NCBI GenBank assembly: GCA_023159155.1
Contig: JAJNNX010000001.1
Location: forward strand, 310,001 to 374,000
DNA length: 64,000 nucleotides
Direction: 5' to 3'
DNA from: Ustulina deusta
Taxonomy: Eukaryota > Ascomycota > Sordariomycetes > Xylariales > Xylariaceae
This document shows, piece by piece, positions 45,569 through 57,574 of the stretch (its first letter is position 1; the number at the start of each line of letters is the position of its first letter). The notes under the pieces are model-generated. The model did no database searches and was not told where the DNA came from. It was given only the letters and a program-made list of their open reading frames with translations. A program made the translations under genes and the position numbers.

Positions 45569-47299
45569 CTCGGAGTTGTGAATACCTCACCTCGCCTTTC
45601 TTTTCTTAGAATCCTGGGTTTCTATAGTTGCTGTACGCGAAAATCCAACCACTTGCGTTAAACACAGTCAGCCGATATATGTACATATCTACACGTGGAT
45701 TCCTGAAGAAGAAATCTATCAAGTTCGAATCAAACTCCTATATTGAGACAGGAGGTCGGCGGTCCTAGGTAGTTCTCAGATTTGGCGCTTGCAAGTAGTA
45801 AGTGCCTATGTACTGCGTACACTATAGGAATGCTGGGGTTCTAAATCAGGGAATAGGCGCGATATTACATTCTACCTTCCAAGGTCATCAATTAACTACC
45901 TACTGCCCGTAGGGTCTAGTGTAGCTATACCTATGGCAGAGAGCATCAGAGAGATGTACAGTGTCATTATGCAAATAATACTGTATAACCGACCCGCATC
46001 CTTGAGTTTCGGGAATAACTGCATGGTAACAGCGAGCTACATTAGGTATGCCGGTATGTAGTGTAGTAGATACTTATATCTATACTACCTACTAGGTAAT
46101 TGGTGTTGCAACTATCGACTTGGTGCCAGTTTGGTCCGAGTTGTGAGTGCTTCTTATAAAGACAAGTACCTACATCCCTCCGCCGTGCCTATATAAGATA
46201 TATACTTAGGGTTCATTTGAATCTTTCCCTGTTTTCGCCGGAAGAACTAGATATGTAGGTTAATAAGTGAGAAGTAGTTGAGTCGAGCTTCCACAGACTC
46301 GATAAGATCAGGTGATGCAGAGTGAGCAGAGTGAGATGGATGGTACCGTAGGCAATATTACCTAGGTATCTAGATACAACCAACAAATTGACCTAGCCTA
46401 CCTAGGTACCTATTACCCCAAAATGCTACCTAGATAGGTTTAGGTAACATAGAACAATCCTCCCTAGCATTTAGTATCCAAGTATTCTCCTGTTAACCCG
46501 CCACTGCCTACCTAGACTGGTAGTAGTGAGCATCAGCATACCTCCATCATTTGCTGAGGTAACAATTGAACGAAGGATTGATTGCCTCGGCTTAGCTACT
46601 CGCCCCTCCACATGTGGCCGCGGCAGTCATCTGCAACTGATGACACTACCTAGGTACCTACGTCAAGTATCTTTAGTACTATAGGATAACAAGGGGTGAA
46701 TGAGCTGAGCTTTCGACAGCTACGGGCTGTTTCAGATATGCCTCCGCTCGCGCGCGACATGGCACCATCTAACGCACCTACTAGTAGGTGGGTACATGCC
46801 TATAGTACTGAATAAACTGCCACAATCACAGTTAGGTCGTGTTTTCTCGGATGGGTAGGTACCGAAAAGTAGGTAATCATCGAAGCTGGGAGTGTTACAT
46901 ACTTACATACTTAAGGTATCTATATAACCAGGCGACAAAGCCGGTTGCCATTTGTTCATTCTTAAAGTTGCATATTTATTACCACATCATATTACCAGCA
47001 GGCCTGCTTCATGCAGTCCAGGATCGATTGGATCGACCGGGTTGTCTCTTTTCGTCACACCGCACACCATACCTACGCCATACCACCAATACTGGCACGC
47101 CAATGACCCGCTCTAGCATGAGGCTTGCATCTCCTTCCCATGACCCCCGACGCCGACGAATTGCTTTCCGCTTTTGATGCTCAACACTACCGCTTGTGGA
47201 GGCGTCAGGTCCTGGACGCGCCGTCTGAACAAGCTTTCCCTCGACTACCGAGCTGAGTCTGCGCCTCCGATTCGTCGCATCCCCTGATTCCCCTGCACT
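45569..47299. other. spacer with TACCTAGGTA motifs
   Basis: Clusters of CCTAGGTA/TACCTAGATAGG occur at about 46361, 46401, 46427 and 46648. No gene is supported; small frames (46839-47177) lack protein character. Confidence 0.5.
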
Positions 47300-49389
47300 A
47301 TGGTGTATTGCGGCAAGGCTTCGCAGGGCTGCCAGAGTTGCCGAACCCGTCGCATCAAGGTAACCGGTCCCTCCACCGCGCATCTACATATAAGAGTATT
47401 CGCTCGCCCCGCCCCCTGTGTCGTTTCGCTTGTGCTCATCTACCCATGCAATTGTTTATTATCCTCGCCATGCCGCGAAAAGGGTAGCGAGCGTGACGTT
47501 CTTGGTTTCGATATTCCCAACCGTGATGCAAGCTACTAATATCTCGTCCAAGTGTGATAAGAAAAGTCCAGAGTGTTCTCAATGTATTCGAGCAGGCAAG
47601 AAGTGTACCGGATACCGAGATCAGCTGTCTCTAATTTTCCGGGATGGTGAGTAATTCTCGGACTCATATTCTCCCAGTTCTGGCCACTTTTAGAGTAGAA
47701 AGACTCCTTTTCAGGCCAACTCCAGGCTGGGCAGGCTTCAGACAGTTTCGATGCCCTCCATACCACACACGCAATGGCAATTACTGACCCCGAGTGTTGT
47801 AGAGAGCAGCAAAGTTATCCAGAAAGCCCATGCTCAATGGGGAGCCCCGGGATCACCAGATGACGGTAGCCCAGAATCTTCATCCCAGTCTGATAACTCC
47901 CCTGGGTCTATGACTACTGCCCTGCTAGGCCGCCGACGCTCTCAGATGCCCACCGTTGCGATGCGGGAAATGGCAGCGTCTAAGATACCCCGAAGGGTGG
48001 AACCCAACCTAGACCAGCGCGGGCTTAAATTCTATGCGGAGAGATATCTGTTAAACCATCCAGATTCGCCACGGACGCCTGAGCTTATGGACCTATATTT
48101 TGGTGATGTAGACGCAATGCGCAGCATCATGACCGCTATAGGTTTAGCTGGCATGTCTAACTTACTCGGCAACAAGAGCATAGGCCTGATAGCACGGTCT
48201 AAGTATGTCACCTCGCTCAAACAGACGGGACAGCTGATCGCCAGCGCACCTCGTGATCATACGACTTTCATGAAATCTCTGAGGTGCATTGTGACGCTTG
48301 CCCAATTTGAAGTAATATCCCAACATATCTTCCCCATTCTCTAACACCATATAGGATTAATCAGAATTAGGTTGTCCAAAGCAAAGGATCGATGCTCACA
48401 GCAGGCTCGGCAAGCACCCACATACACGGCGCCGTCGCCCTCTCGCGATCTGTCTTACCATTGGCACACTCACCCAACGGCGGTGCCCGTGGGATACTCC
48501 AGCTCATGTTTTCCATGGTAATTCCAGCGACCAAAAAATCATCATATGTTACAGCCAATCTAACTTAACATAGTTTATCCCCTGTCAAATGACTAACACT
48601 CCTCTGCCTCCGGGTTCCTTCGAATGTCTGAAACTGTGTAAACAATTACTCCAAGGTTGTATTGAGTCTTGTGCTGTCGACTTAGCATTCGCGATGTCCC
48701 GCCTCCTGGAGTTACTCTTGACTGCCAATCGGGCAACTCCTGTCGACGACCAACCAGAAACCGGTGACCTGATTCAGCAGTTTCTAGCAATGGAGTCCGT
48801 ATTAGACCGAATAGAACAGCAGTTACAGGCAGCTTATCCATTCGTGGAACACCGGAGTGACCAGTCCTCCCCAGCGCTTTTCCGAGGAAGATGGCATAGA
48901 TATAGGGACATATGGGGTGCTCGGATATGGAACCATTTCCGCTGGGCTCGCCTTCTACTCGGAGAGCGTATAATTAGATTCACGATCGAATACCCTTATT
49001 CAAGTGCCCGGTCCATTCTACCCCCACACAAAGTCCGGTGCTACTCCACCATCGAGAGGATAGCTGAAGAGATGTTAATCAGCACGCCTTCTCACTGGCA
49101 CCACCCGGTGCTCGATAAAGCCACGGCGAAAAAATATGAAGCCCCAGGGCAAGGCGGTGCTGGGGCATCAGGACTTCCCAGTTTGCTATGGCATCTCACT
49201 GTTTCGGGCTGTACCCCCAACGTACCTCCGGATTTCTGGGACTGGGCGTACAGTATCTTACAGGTGGTGTGGAAAAGTATGGGGATGCAGCACGCCCTGT
49301 CACTGGCAGAGGTCATGGAGGAGCATCGGAAATCGCCCCAGCCGAGTATAGTTAGTATGCCGCCTTTTGCCCTTAATTCGAGGTTGTAG
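47300..49389 (+). CDS. Zn2Cys6 fungal-type transcription factor
   Basis: Five exons (47300-47359, 47553-47646, 47803-48311, 48371-48517, 48574-49389) encode 541 residues. Introns are 193, 156, 59 and 56 nt. The six zinc-binding cysteines are present at 11, 14, 21, 28, 31 and 38 (CQSCRTRRIKCDKKSPECSQC..KKC), forming a binuclear zinc cluster at the extreme N-terminus; the first intron lies just before Cys21. The linker FRDESSKVIQKAHAQW and the middle region (YAERYLLNHPDSP, NTH-like SASTHIHGAVALSRS) follow the layout of a widespread fungal regulator family with a Fungal_trans_2-like region. Target genes are unknown. No obvious metabolic cluster adjoins it. Confidence 0.88.
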
Positions 49390-50694
49390 AAGCTATGGCG
49401 AAGATTACGGGAGGGCAAGAGACGGCCTGGGTGCTTCTTGTTTCGGGTACCCGAGGTATCTATCTAGCCCGGTGTTTATGAACCTCGAACCTACGGATTA
49501 ACTAGTGTACAAAGCACTACAGAATAATTGTTGAATTAGGTGCTGCCACTCGTATCTTTATAGCGATGTAGACACCACATCACGGACGGGATGCAATTGA
49601 GGAAAGTGGTTGGCTCGATAGACCTTAGTTGACACTGACAACAAGGCGTATATATGCCATTATTCACATAGGACTGTATTAGAAACCAAGAGTTCACATA
49701 CAATAGCCCTTATACGTGTAGGAAGCAGACCAGCCAGCAGCGAGGTTTTATTTATTGTGTTTTAGTTGTGCTCAGATTCAACATTTCCGCCTCCACTCCC
49801 CCATAAAGTTGATAATCATATGCTAGTTACCGAGGCTCTTAGGATTGAATTATCAAGATAATTTCCTTACGTTATGGTGACAATTACCATGTACTAAAAA
49901 CTTGAAAAATTATATCATTTAAAGGAGCCTTAGAATCCTCCAAGGAAAACAAGTACTTACCTAGTATCTGTTTTATCTGATTCTAAAGAAGCACTTATCT
50001 ATAGAAATATTATTAAAGACTTAGAGTGATGTTCCCTGGCTAATTACTGAGCGCTTGACTAATATTGTGTCTGAATGCTATATTTTATATTTACTTAAAT
50101 AAGCACTTAAATGCAAAGATAATAAAGACATTTAAATGTGATTAATTAAACGCTTTGCTATATTATTATTTATAGCAAAAGTAATTTATAGTTTCTTGAA
50201 CCCTTTTATATTTCACACAACATATAACTAACGCTATTTTTGAAATGTACTGTTGGAAAACCCTACAACAAGGACCAATTGTTCTTCCTATGTTAAATCT
50301 CTTTTGGCCCTTAAAATTCCTCTTATTTAGCCCCCTCTCCTTTCCTTGGATAGCTCCGTTCTTTGTCTACTATGCTCGTTCTCAAACTCAAGTTATCTAT
50401 TTATCTTCTTCCTGGCCTTATTCATTTATCCCCGGAAAAAGGAAAAGAGCCCGGCACCTACAATGGTAGCTCCTCAGTTATATCTAAGTCGGGTAATAGG
50501 TAGTTCTTCCTTATCTGTTGTCCAGCACTGCTATTCGCCTTATCCTATATCTGTTCTCTGCTAATAATGCAAAATTACTATTATTATTTAAAAAAGAAAA
50601 AAACTATCAACGGCGTGTTTTGATAGGATTGGTGGACAAATGTAGTGCATATGATTATCGATATCCGCGAGGGTGTTCAACGGGGGGAGGATAT

Positions 50695-50879
50695 TGTTAG
50701 ACTATACCTACTGATTGAAACTAGTACTTGGTATATAACGCACCATCGTAGTAACTCTACTTGACTACATAGTAAATGCCGTATGCTACAGATTACATAC
50801 ATACTACCTAGTGTGAACTAGCTTGGTAACAGGGTAGCGAAAACTAGATAGGCTCAGATGTTCTCTATGAACCCTAACA
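50695..50879 (+). mobile_element. probable 3' LTR of a decayed copia-type element
   Basis: A 185-bp segment begins TGTTAG and ends CTAACA, a perfect 6-bp terminal inverted repeat with the TG..CA ends of LTRs. It contains TATATAA. Just upstream lies CGGGGGGAGG (50681-50690), which resembles the polypurine tract preceding a 3' LTR. No second LTR, open reading frame or target duplication is recognisable, and the flanks are AT-rich, so the element would be a truncated, mutated remnant. Confidence 0.4.
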
Positions 50880-51825
50880 TAGGACCAAGAATCTTATTTC
50901 CCTCCCAATTATAAGTATTATATCTATGATACTTACATAATACCCAGGCAGTTTTAGCTCTGATATAAAGACGATCTCTCAGGACTATTGATTGAGATAT
51001 ATATGTTCTGGTGGAAATAATATCTGTCAAGACATAGATACCTCGGTGTAAGAGATTATCTTTTATTTGTGGGATCTAAGACAACAACTTGTAAGTTGAA
51101 AATGCCTTGTTTTATGGAACAACTAATAAGTAAGGTAGATATGTTGTACTTTATTGTGTTTGGTACCCTTTAAACAATCGCGGATATTAATCACCGGCTG
51201 GGCGGTTCCATCTGTCAGGTCAGTAGGTACATAAGGTAGGTACCCTGTAGAGATCAGGAAGTGTACCCATGGTATTCTGCACGGTACCATAGCAGGAGAT
51301 GGAGTTAAAGCTACCTAGAGATTAGGTACCTAACGTACCTGTAGGCAAGGAGATACATTCTACTAATGAAGTTACCTACGTAAGCAGGTACTGAGGTAAG
51401 CCACACAGAAACCAGGCAACATTTGTTCACTTGAATTGATTGAACCGCTTAAAATGCTTGCAGTTGATAAGTAAGCCAAGCGAACAACAACATTGTCTAA
51501 CACTAAAAAAAGGTTGCCTACCTAGGTACCTAGGTATGGAATTTCCTGTTTGACATGCGATAAATGTAGCTCATTCATTCGGAGTATGCATGCCGAAAAA
51601 TATCCTTGGAGCCGGCAGTGGTAAGGGACACTACGACTATACAGTATAGTCTCCAGGATAGGCACTGTATCCGTATCAGACCTAGGGGACAGGTCGAACA
51701 AAATGCCGGGGGTGGGGCATCCTGAGGCCTGTTGGCGCCGGTCTGGAGAGCCTCCCCATTCATACTTGGCTTGCCCTCCAAAAAAAAAAAACAAAAAAAA
51801 ATTAGAGGAGAACGGCAAATTTACC

Positions 51826-51935
51826 CCAAAGTACCTACCTACCTACCTCACCTCGCTACCTACCCGCTGCATTACCTATCTCCGGGTTACCTACCCAACC
51901 TACCTACCTAACCGCCCACCTACCTACTTAGAGCA
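51826..51935. repeat. ACCT-rich tetranucleotide tract
   Basis: (TACC)n/(ACCT)n units recur, perfectly at about 51831-51848 and interspersed to 51935, upstream of the G3BP-like gene. Confidence 0.7.
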
Positions 51936-52102
51936 GACTTACTTTCTTCACTTGACCTACCTCAACCTCTCTCAACTCGAGTCGCCCCCGACCTTTTTGC
52001 TCTGGTGATACCTATTACGTCCCACAATCCTATTATTGCATTAACCCTTCCTTTTCGACTGATAGCAACACACCGGTTCGAGTGCTTGCTTCGTCTCCGC
52101 GA

Positions 52103-52146
52103 CTCTCTCTCTCTCTCTCTCTCTCTCCATCTCCATCTCCATCTCT
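52103..52146. repeat. (CT)n followed by (CCATCT)n
   Basis: A CT dinucleotide run (52103-52127) then CCATCT hexamers in the long leader of the G3BP-like gene. Confidence 0.85.
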
Positions 52147-52701
52147 TTCCCTCCGCCCCCCGTCCGCCCTCTGCACAAGCGCGCCGTCGCGTTTCCCCTA
52201 CCTCAACTCCACTAGCCCAATCTCCTCGCTAGGTCGTCGTCGTCCTCTCTTCATTCCTCTCTCTACCGACCGCCACCAAATTCTTCAACTCGCACATCTC
52301 ACCCCACCCCTAATTCCGGTTTACTCTAACCGACCGACGATTGCCATTTTTGATTTTGATTCTTTGTTTCCACATCTTGCAGGCGGCAATAGAAGCCTAT
52401 TTGTGACCCGAGACATTTTTTCTCGCGCTTTTCCACAACCCTCTTTGACCCCCCATCTGGTCTTGTTTCTCGTGAGGCGCCTGTTCTGCCTGCCTGCACT
52501 TTTTTCCCTACCATATCAATTTGGGGCCTAGGTATATATATCTCGACCTTCTCCCCCCTGCCACGTGCGGCGGCTCATTAAACCCGTTGCAGTTACTTGA
52601 TAGGGTCCTTCATATTCCGATTCATCCCTTGGAATTCACAAGAGAGATCCCCCACGTTCTCTGAGCGCACGACCGACAGAACCCTCGTGGGCGTCGCAAC
52701 C

Positions 52702-54474
52702 ATGGCCACAAACGGTCCTTCTTCCCACACCGACCAATACCAACCCAGCAGCGCGGCCGCCGTGACTGTGCCCGCCGCTACCGTCGATCCAGCCAGCCCC
52801 AACCTCGGAAAAGATGAAGTTGCCTGGTTCTTCGTCGAGCAATACTATACTACTTTGAGCAAGACACCTGAGAAGCTTCACGTATGTCACATTGTCTATT
52901 CAATGATTGTTCATGTGATAGGAGGCTGACCATATTGTCAGCTATTCTACGGAAAGCGCTCACAGTTTGTGTACGGTCAAGAGGGCCAATCCGCCAATGT
53001 TAGCGTTGGTCGTCAGGTATGCAATGCCACCTACTATTTGCTGGCGTTGTGACGCGATATCGCTAATTGGTTGAATAGAACATCCAAGATCGTATCAAGG
53101 ACCTCGACTTTCAAAACTGCAAAGTCCGCGTCTCTAATGTCGACTCGCAGGCTTCTTTCGAGAACATCGTGATCCAAGTTATTGGCGAAACCTCTAACAA
53201 GGCCGGTGATCCTAAGAAATTTGTACAGACATTCGTTCTCGCTCAGCAACCGTCTGGATACTTTGTGCTCAACGACATACTACGTTTCATCGACGAGGAG
53301 GGCGAGGAGGAGCCGGCTGAACAAGTCGAGCAGGAGGCCGTAGGCGCTGAGTTTGAGGCTCCTGCTCCTGCTCCTGATGTTGAGGAGACCAAGGAACCCG
53401 AGCCTGCCGAGGAGCTGTCCCTCGAGGATGAACCCACTTCCTTAGACGCTGAGGTCATAGACAAGAAGCTGGAAGAGGTTAGCGCAGCACCACAAGTGGC
53501 CGCGTCTACTAACGGTGATGCCACCCCTGAACCTGCCGTTGAGGAACCTCCACCGGCTTACGAGGTTGCTACCAAGGCGACTGATGAGACTCTTCCTGAC
53601 CCGGACGCAGCTGCGCAAGAGCTGGCCGAGGAGACCGTACAGGAGTCTGAGAAGCCAAAAGACCCAACTCCAACCCCAGTTGCACCACGTCAGCCTCCGG
53701 CCCCGGCTGTAGTCCCTACTCCAGTTCGACCATCCAAGCCTATGACATGGGCTAGCCATATTGCTGCTGCTGCTGGGCCTCCTAAAGTTAGCCCTGCTAT
53801 GCCCTTAACTAAGGCCGCTCCTGTGCCCGCCCCTGCACGTCCTGCTGTTGCAGCAGCACCAACCGCAACCCCTCAGACGACCGCCCCTAGCGCCCAGTCG
53901 ACAGAGACCCCGGTCCCTACGAAGGAAGCAGGCACCGAGTGGCAAACGGCAGGAAGCGACTCTAAACGTCAGAATAGGCCTCAGTCCATTTCGGGTCCTC
54001 CTGCTGAGAAAGACGGCACATTGGGCTATGTCAAATACGTTACGGACAAAGTGGGCCGCGAAGAACTCGAGAGTGCATTAGCACAGTACGGCGAGCTGGC
54101 CTACTTTGACATCAATCGTCAGAAGGTGTGTTTTCTTGTTGCACATACCAACATGTAATTACTAATGTGACATGCAGAACTGTGCTTTTGTCGAGTTCAA
54201 GACGGCTGCCGGCTACCAGGCCGCTGTGGCTGCTAACCCACATGTGGTTAACGGAGAGAATATCGTTGTCGAGCCTCGGCGTCCTAAAGCTGGTGCTTAC
54301 GGAGGAAGCAACTACAATGCCGGGCGAGGCAACACGCACAACCGTGGTGGACGTGGAGGATTTGATACTGGCCGCTCTGGAAGTCATGGGAGCCGTGGCA
54401 GCTTTGGGGGCCCAAATCGTGGTAGAGGTGGGCTGCCTCGTGGTAGAGGCGCATCTCAGACGATCAACGCTTGA
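52702..54474 (+). CDS. G3BP-like NTF2/RRM RNA-binding protein
   Basis: Four exons (52702-52881, 52942-53016, 53079-54125, 54178-54474) encode 532 residues; introns are 60, 62 and 52 nt. Residues about 35-165 are an NTF2-like domain (VAWFFVEQYYTTLSKTPEKLH, LFYGKRSQFVYG, FVQTFVLAQQPSGYFVLNDILRFI). The middle (about 170-390) is Glu/Pro/Ala-rich and disordered. An RRM follows (about 396-470) with NCAFVEFK as RNP1, and then an RGG/Gly-rich tail (GGRGGFDTGRSG). This architecture is that of animal G3BP, yeast Bre5 and fission yeast Nxt3: stress-granule proteins that also act as cofactors of the Ubp3/USP10 deubiquitinase. The exact role in this fungus is inferred from architecture only. The long pyrimidine-rich leader hints at translational control. 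Confidence 0.9.
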
Positions 54475-56139
54475 GCAACACTTTATTCAGAGTATTGCGC
54501 AAGCTAGAGCTTATGCATTGCAAGTATGAACATCCAGGCGGCACGATGGCGAGGGAACCAATCCCCATAGATGCCATGGAACAGCGACGGGATTGATTTC
54601 GGGTGTGGACCGGGGGAGCTGGGTATTATTTAGCGGAGCTAAGGCGACATCGTCCAAGGCTCTTCTCATCTGTATTTGGCATGGGAAAAGCACGTGGTAC
54701 GTGCTTAGAATAGTTAATGAATGGTGGTAGTTGCGGGGAGTGTATACATTTATACGGCTGGAAAAGTTCAAGGCCCACATGCATAGGAGGAGTCAAGGGG
54801 GCGACGTGGACTCTGAAATCCGAGTTTGTACGGTTGTACAATATCCACGACACATCATAACGCATGTATTAGTGTGTAATGCTATAAGAACTCACGATTA
54901 CGAACATCCCGTCTGTGTTAGCACGTCGATCTCTCATGCAGTGACTTCAGTTAGGGTATTCCGTCAGAAGGTTTGTTTATGCCGTGGATGGACATGGCGT
55001 TTAACCATTACCAAGGAGACGATTTAATACATTACTATCCTATATCGCTACGACTATCCATGTTATGTATCTTAGATGTTGCCCTAGTGGGGAAGGCTCG
55101 AGGTCCGTTAGACCTCGCATTTATTGACGCCTACTGTGGCTTTCCTTTTCATCTCTCGTGTCTTGGAAAGCGGTGCACGTTCAACATGGAAAACTGTCGG
55201 GTTTGTACGGGGAGGTTACTTATGGAGAGTGGCATTTCGGTATGACCATATCAGCCCTGTGCATTGGATGGATGCCCTTGGGGGGAAAGATGAAAACGGC
55301 ACCGGCAGGTACGTAAGTAAGATAGATGGGTGGGTGGGTGTAGGTAGAGAAGGCGGAGAGGGGAGCGAGACAGGAGAAGGGACTGGACCTTGGAAATCGA
55401 TTGCGCGGGTAGTCGGTCAGTCGGTCGGTCAGAGACGCAACGACCTGACCTTAGGTAGATACTTAGTTGCTGCGTGGGTTGAGGACTTTCATGATGATGG
55501 GCTTCGATGTATTGTCACTTTCACTTGTCCTTGAACTTGGATACATGGACACGCACATATCTATCTATCCCCCCCTTCCCAATATTCTTTCGCCCCTATC
55601 GGGCTCTGAATATATCGTATTCGCGAGTTGGGGTGGGATGATGGCCTGGGCTGGGAGGTAGATGGGGGTTACGCTTCGGCGCTGCTTTGCGCGGGTTGTT
55701 AGTTATCTACATGGGGTAGGCAAGTGAGAATGTATGTAGTCTGGCTATGTATGTGTGCGATGACTCCATGATTCATGTCTTCGTCGTCTTCTTTGCTATG
55801 AGTTCCGAGAACTGTCTTTCGTACACATGTTGTGTTCCGTAGTATGCACGTCGCGCGACCTTCGGGTCCCCCTCGTCGAGGCCGTCACATGCTGGCTCGA
55901 AGGGGATTCCTTTCTTTGCTGCCTGTCCCGCGGGATGTAGATAGCGAAGTCGACGCATGGCAACTATCTTGCGGGCAGCGCCGCCAGACCCGTCCTGAAC
56001 CGGGTTTCAAAGCGCCCTGTCTACAATGATAAGCGGACATTCGTCTATCTGAAACGTCTTGTCTGATTCCCCGTCCCATAATATTACTCATTCGTCTAGA
56101 AGATATGGCGATGCCAACCACCCTTGTGCTCAATAAAGT
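54475..56139. other. spacer downstream of G3BP-like gene
   Basis: Nothing clear is seen except the uncertain small ORF near 55773-55958. A frame at 55124-55534 is not protein-like. Confidence 0.4.
55773..55958 (-). CDS. possible short gene or terminal exon
   Basis: A 61-residue frame starts MRRLRYLHPAGQAAKKGIPF and ends QFSELIAKKTTKT. Upstream the frame stays open for about 19 codons to a CAG acceptor-like site (GGTTCAG|GAC), so it could be the last exon of a longer gene whose 5' exons I could not find. Composition is gene-like (charged, few low-complexity stretches). It lies 3' of NNF1 on the same strand, so it could also be 3' UTR sequence. No family is recognised. Confidence 0.28.
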   Translation of the reverse strand: MRRLRYLHPAGQAAKKGIPFEPACDGLDEGDPKVARRAYYGTQHVYERQFSELIAKKTTKT

Positions 56140-57574
56140 TCATGACTCGGCCATCTCAATTTCTATCGTCCGTGTCTCACGGGCCACATCGTCAACAACA
56201 TTGTCCATCATATGGTTTGTGTTATCGACGTCCTCCAGCACTTTTTCTAGGAGAGAGACTAGAGATTCTATCTCCGAGCGTTGACGTTTGATGTCTTGGA
56301 ACAATTTTGCGTTATGGGCCTGTGTGGTCTGTAGCTTTGCATTAAGCTGTGATTGCTGTTGTGCTAGGTGAGGCGCCAGGTGTGCATCGAGTACCTCATC
56401 TGGTGGTAGCATATGGGGTCTTGGAAGCGGGAGTTAGTGGTAAGAGCGATTAATCAAAAATCTTAACACAAACTAAGAATGTCAATGCCATTGGCATTTT
56501 AGAAGAATAAAAAAGAGGGGAAGGCAAATAATTATTTGCAGGTTAAACGGAATAAAAGGCAAAGGATAGAAATATGCAAGGCCGAAAAAAAAAAAGAAAG
56601 GGAAAAAAAAAACGTACAACACCAGGGATTCGCTGGTCGTCACCGACCCAACTACTAATCTGGCGGTATCTGGCTTAGCTATGGGGGAGCTGACGGGACC
56701 CCGCGTTCTCCAGATCCTATGGTCGTACGTGCTGGAACAAAGCTCCATTACGACTTATAAGTGAGACTGGAAGGGGTGCGACCGTCCCACTTTCAGAGAG
56801 TCCTTGACTGAATGCGGAGAATGGAAAAATGAAAAATGAAAATAACCTACGGCACTGGAGGATCGCCCCCACCACCACCACCCGCCTCTTTCCGCCTCCG
56901 CTCGGCGTCACTGATCAGGCTCTCGAGCTCGTTGAGTTTCGCGACGACGTTGCGCGATTGCTGTATGGAATCGAACTCTTTCTGCAAACCCGGCCGCCGG
57001 AAGCGCAAATGTCAGCAAAAAAAAAAAAAAAAGCCACGCATCATCCGTTGTATAAAATCATTTCCATTCATTCATATAATCCGGCAGACTTCTTTTCCGC
57101 TAACCTGGATTCTAACCCGCAATGCAGCTCTGGGTAGGTTGGGGGCGGGGGGAGGGGCTTAGAGAAGAGGATGGATAAATAGGGAGAAGAGGAACAACAA
57201 CAACAACAACAACAACAACACACCTTGCAAAGCGAACGCAGCCTATCCACCATCTGCGTCTGCACGGCGCGCAGGGTCGCGGGCGCGTGCGCCGCAATGT
57301 GAGGGTAGCACGCCGCGAAGTTGTCCCAGCTGATCTTGGCCAGGGTGTGCGAGAGCGCCGAGTCGAGCGTCGTTTGGAATCGCGATGCGCGGGGACCGGG
57401 CGTCAGCGCCGTGTGTCGTGCCGGTAAGGGTGGTGATGCGGGAGCTTCTTGTGACTGCGATTGCGACGGTGCTTGTTGTTGTTGTTGTTGTGGTGGTGGT
57501 TCGATTGTGGCTTCAGCGGTCTGTGATTCGGCTCCTGGATTGGAATCCGACGCTGGCTGTGTTTCTGGTGCCAT
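56140..57574 (-). CDS. NNF1: kinetochore MIND/Mis12-complex subunit NNF1
   Basis: Exons 57574-57224, 56981-56851 and 56419-56140 are joined by unusually long introns (242 and 431 nt) and encode 253 residues. The N-terminus (MAPETQPASDSNPG) is Gln/Pro/Ser-rich. The Nnf1 domain starts near residue 65 with FQTTLDSALSHTLAKISWDN, then CYP..ATLRAVQTQMVDRL, then EFDSIQQSRNVVAKLNELES. The C-terminal half is a coiled coil: LPPDEVLDAHLAPHL, QSQLNAKLQTTQAHNAKL, KRQRSEIESLVSLLEKVL. This is the order and spacing of fungal Nnf1/PMF1 homologues, which link Ndc80 to the inner kinetochore. The exon-2/3 join (CC|A CCC CAT ATG) restores frame and the acceptor is preceded by CTAAC. The long introns are the weakest part of the model. 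Confidence 0.8.
57193..57222. repeat. (AAC)n microsatellite in NNF1 intron 1
   Basis: About ten AAC/ACA units, directly after the 5' splice site on the minus strand (GTGTGTTGTTG..). Confidence 0.85.

Larger units (their letters stand above)
49390..52701. other. 3.3-kb AT-rich, gene-poor region
   Basis: 49860-50250 and 50880-51170 are very AT-rich. A probable LTR is listed separately. 51220-51540 is rich in TACCTAGGTA motifs. From about 51826 to the G3BP-like start the sequence is pyrimidine-rich with ACCT and CT repeats. No gene is seen. Confidence 0.5.
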
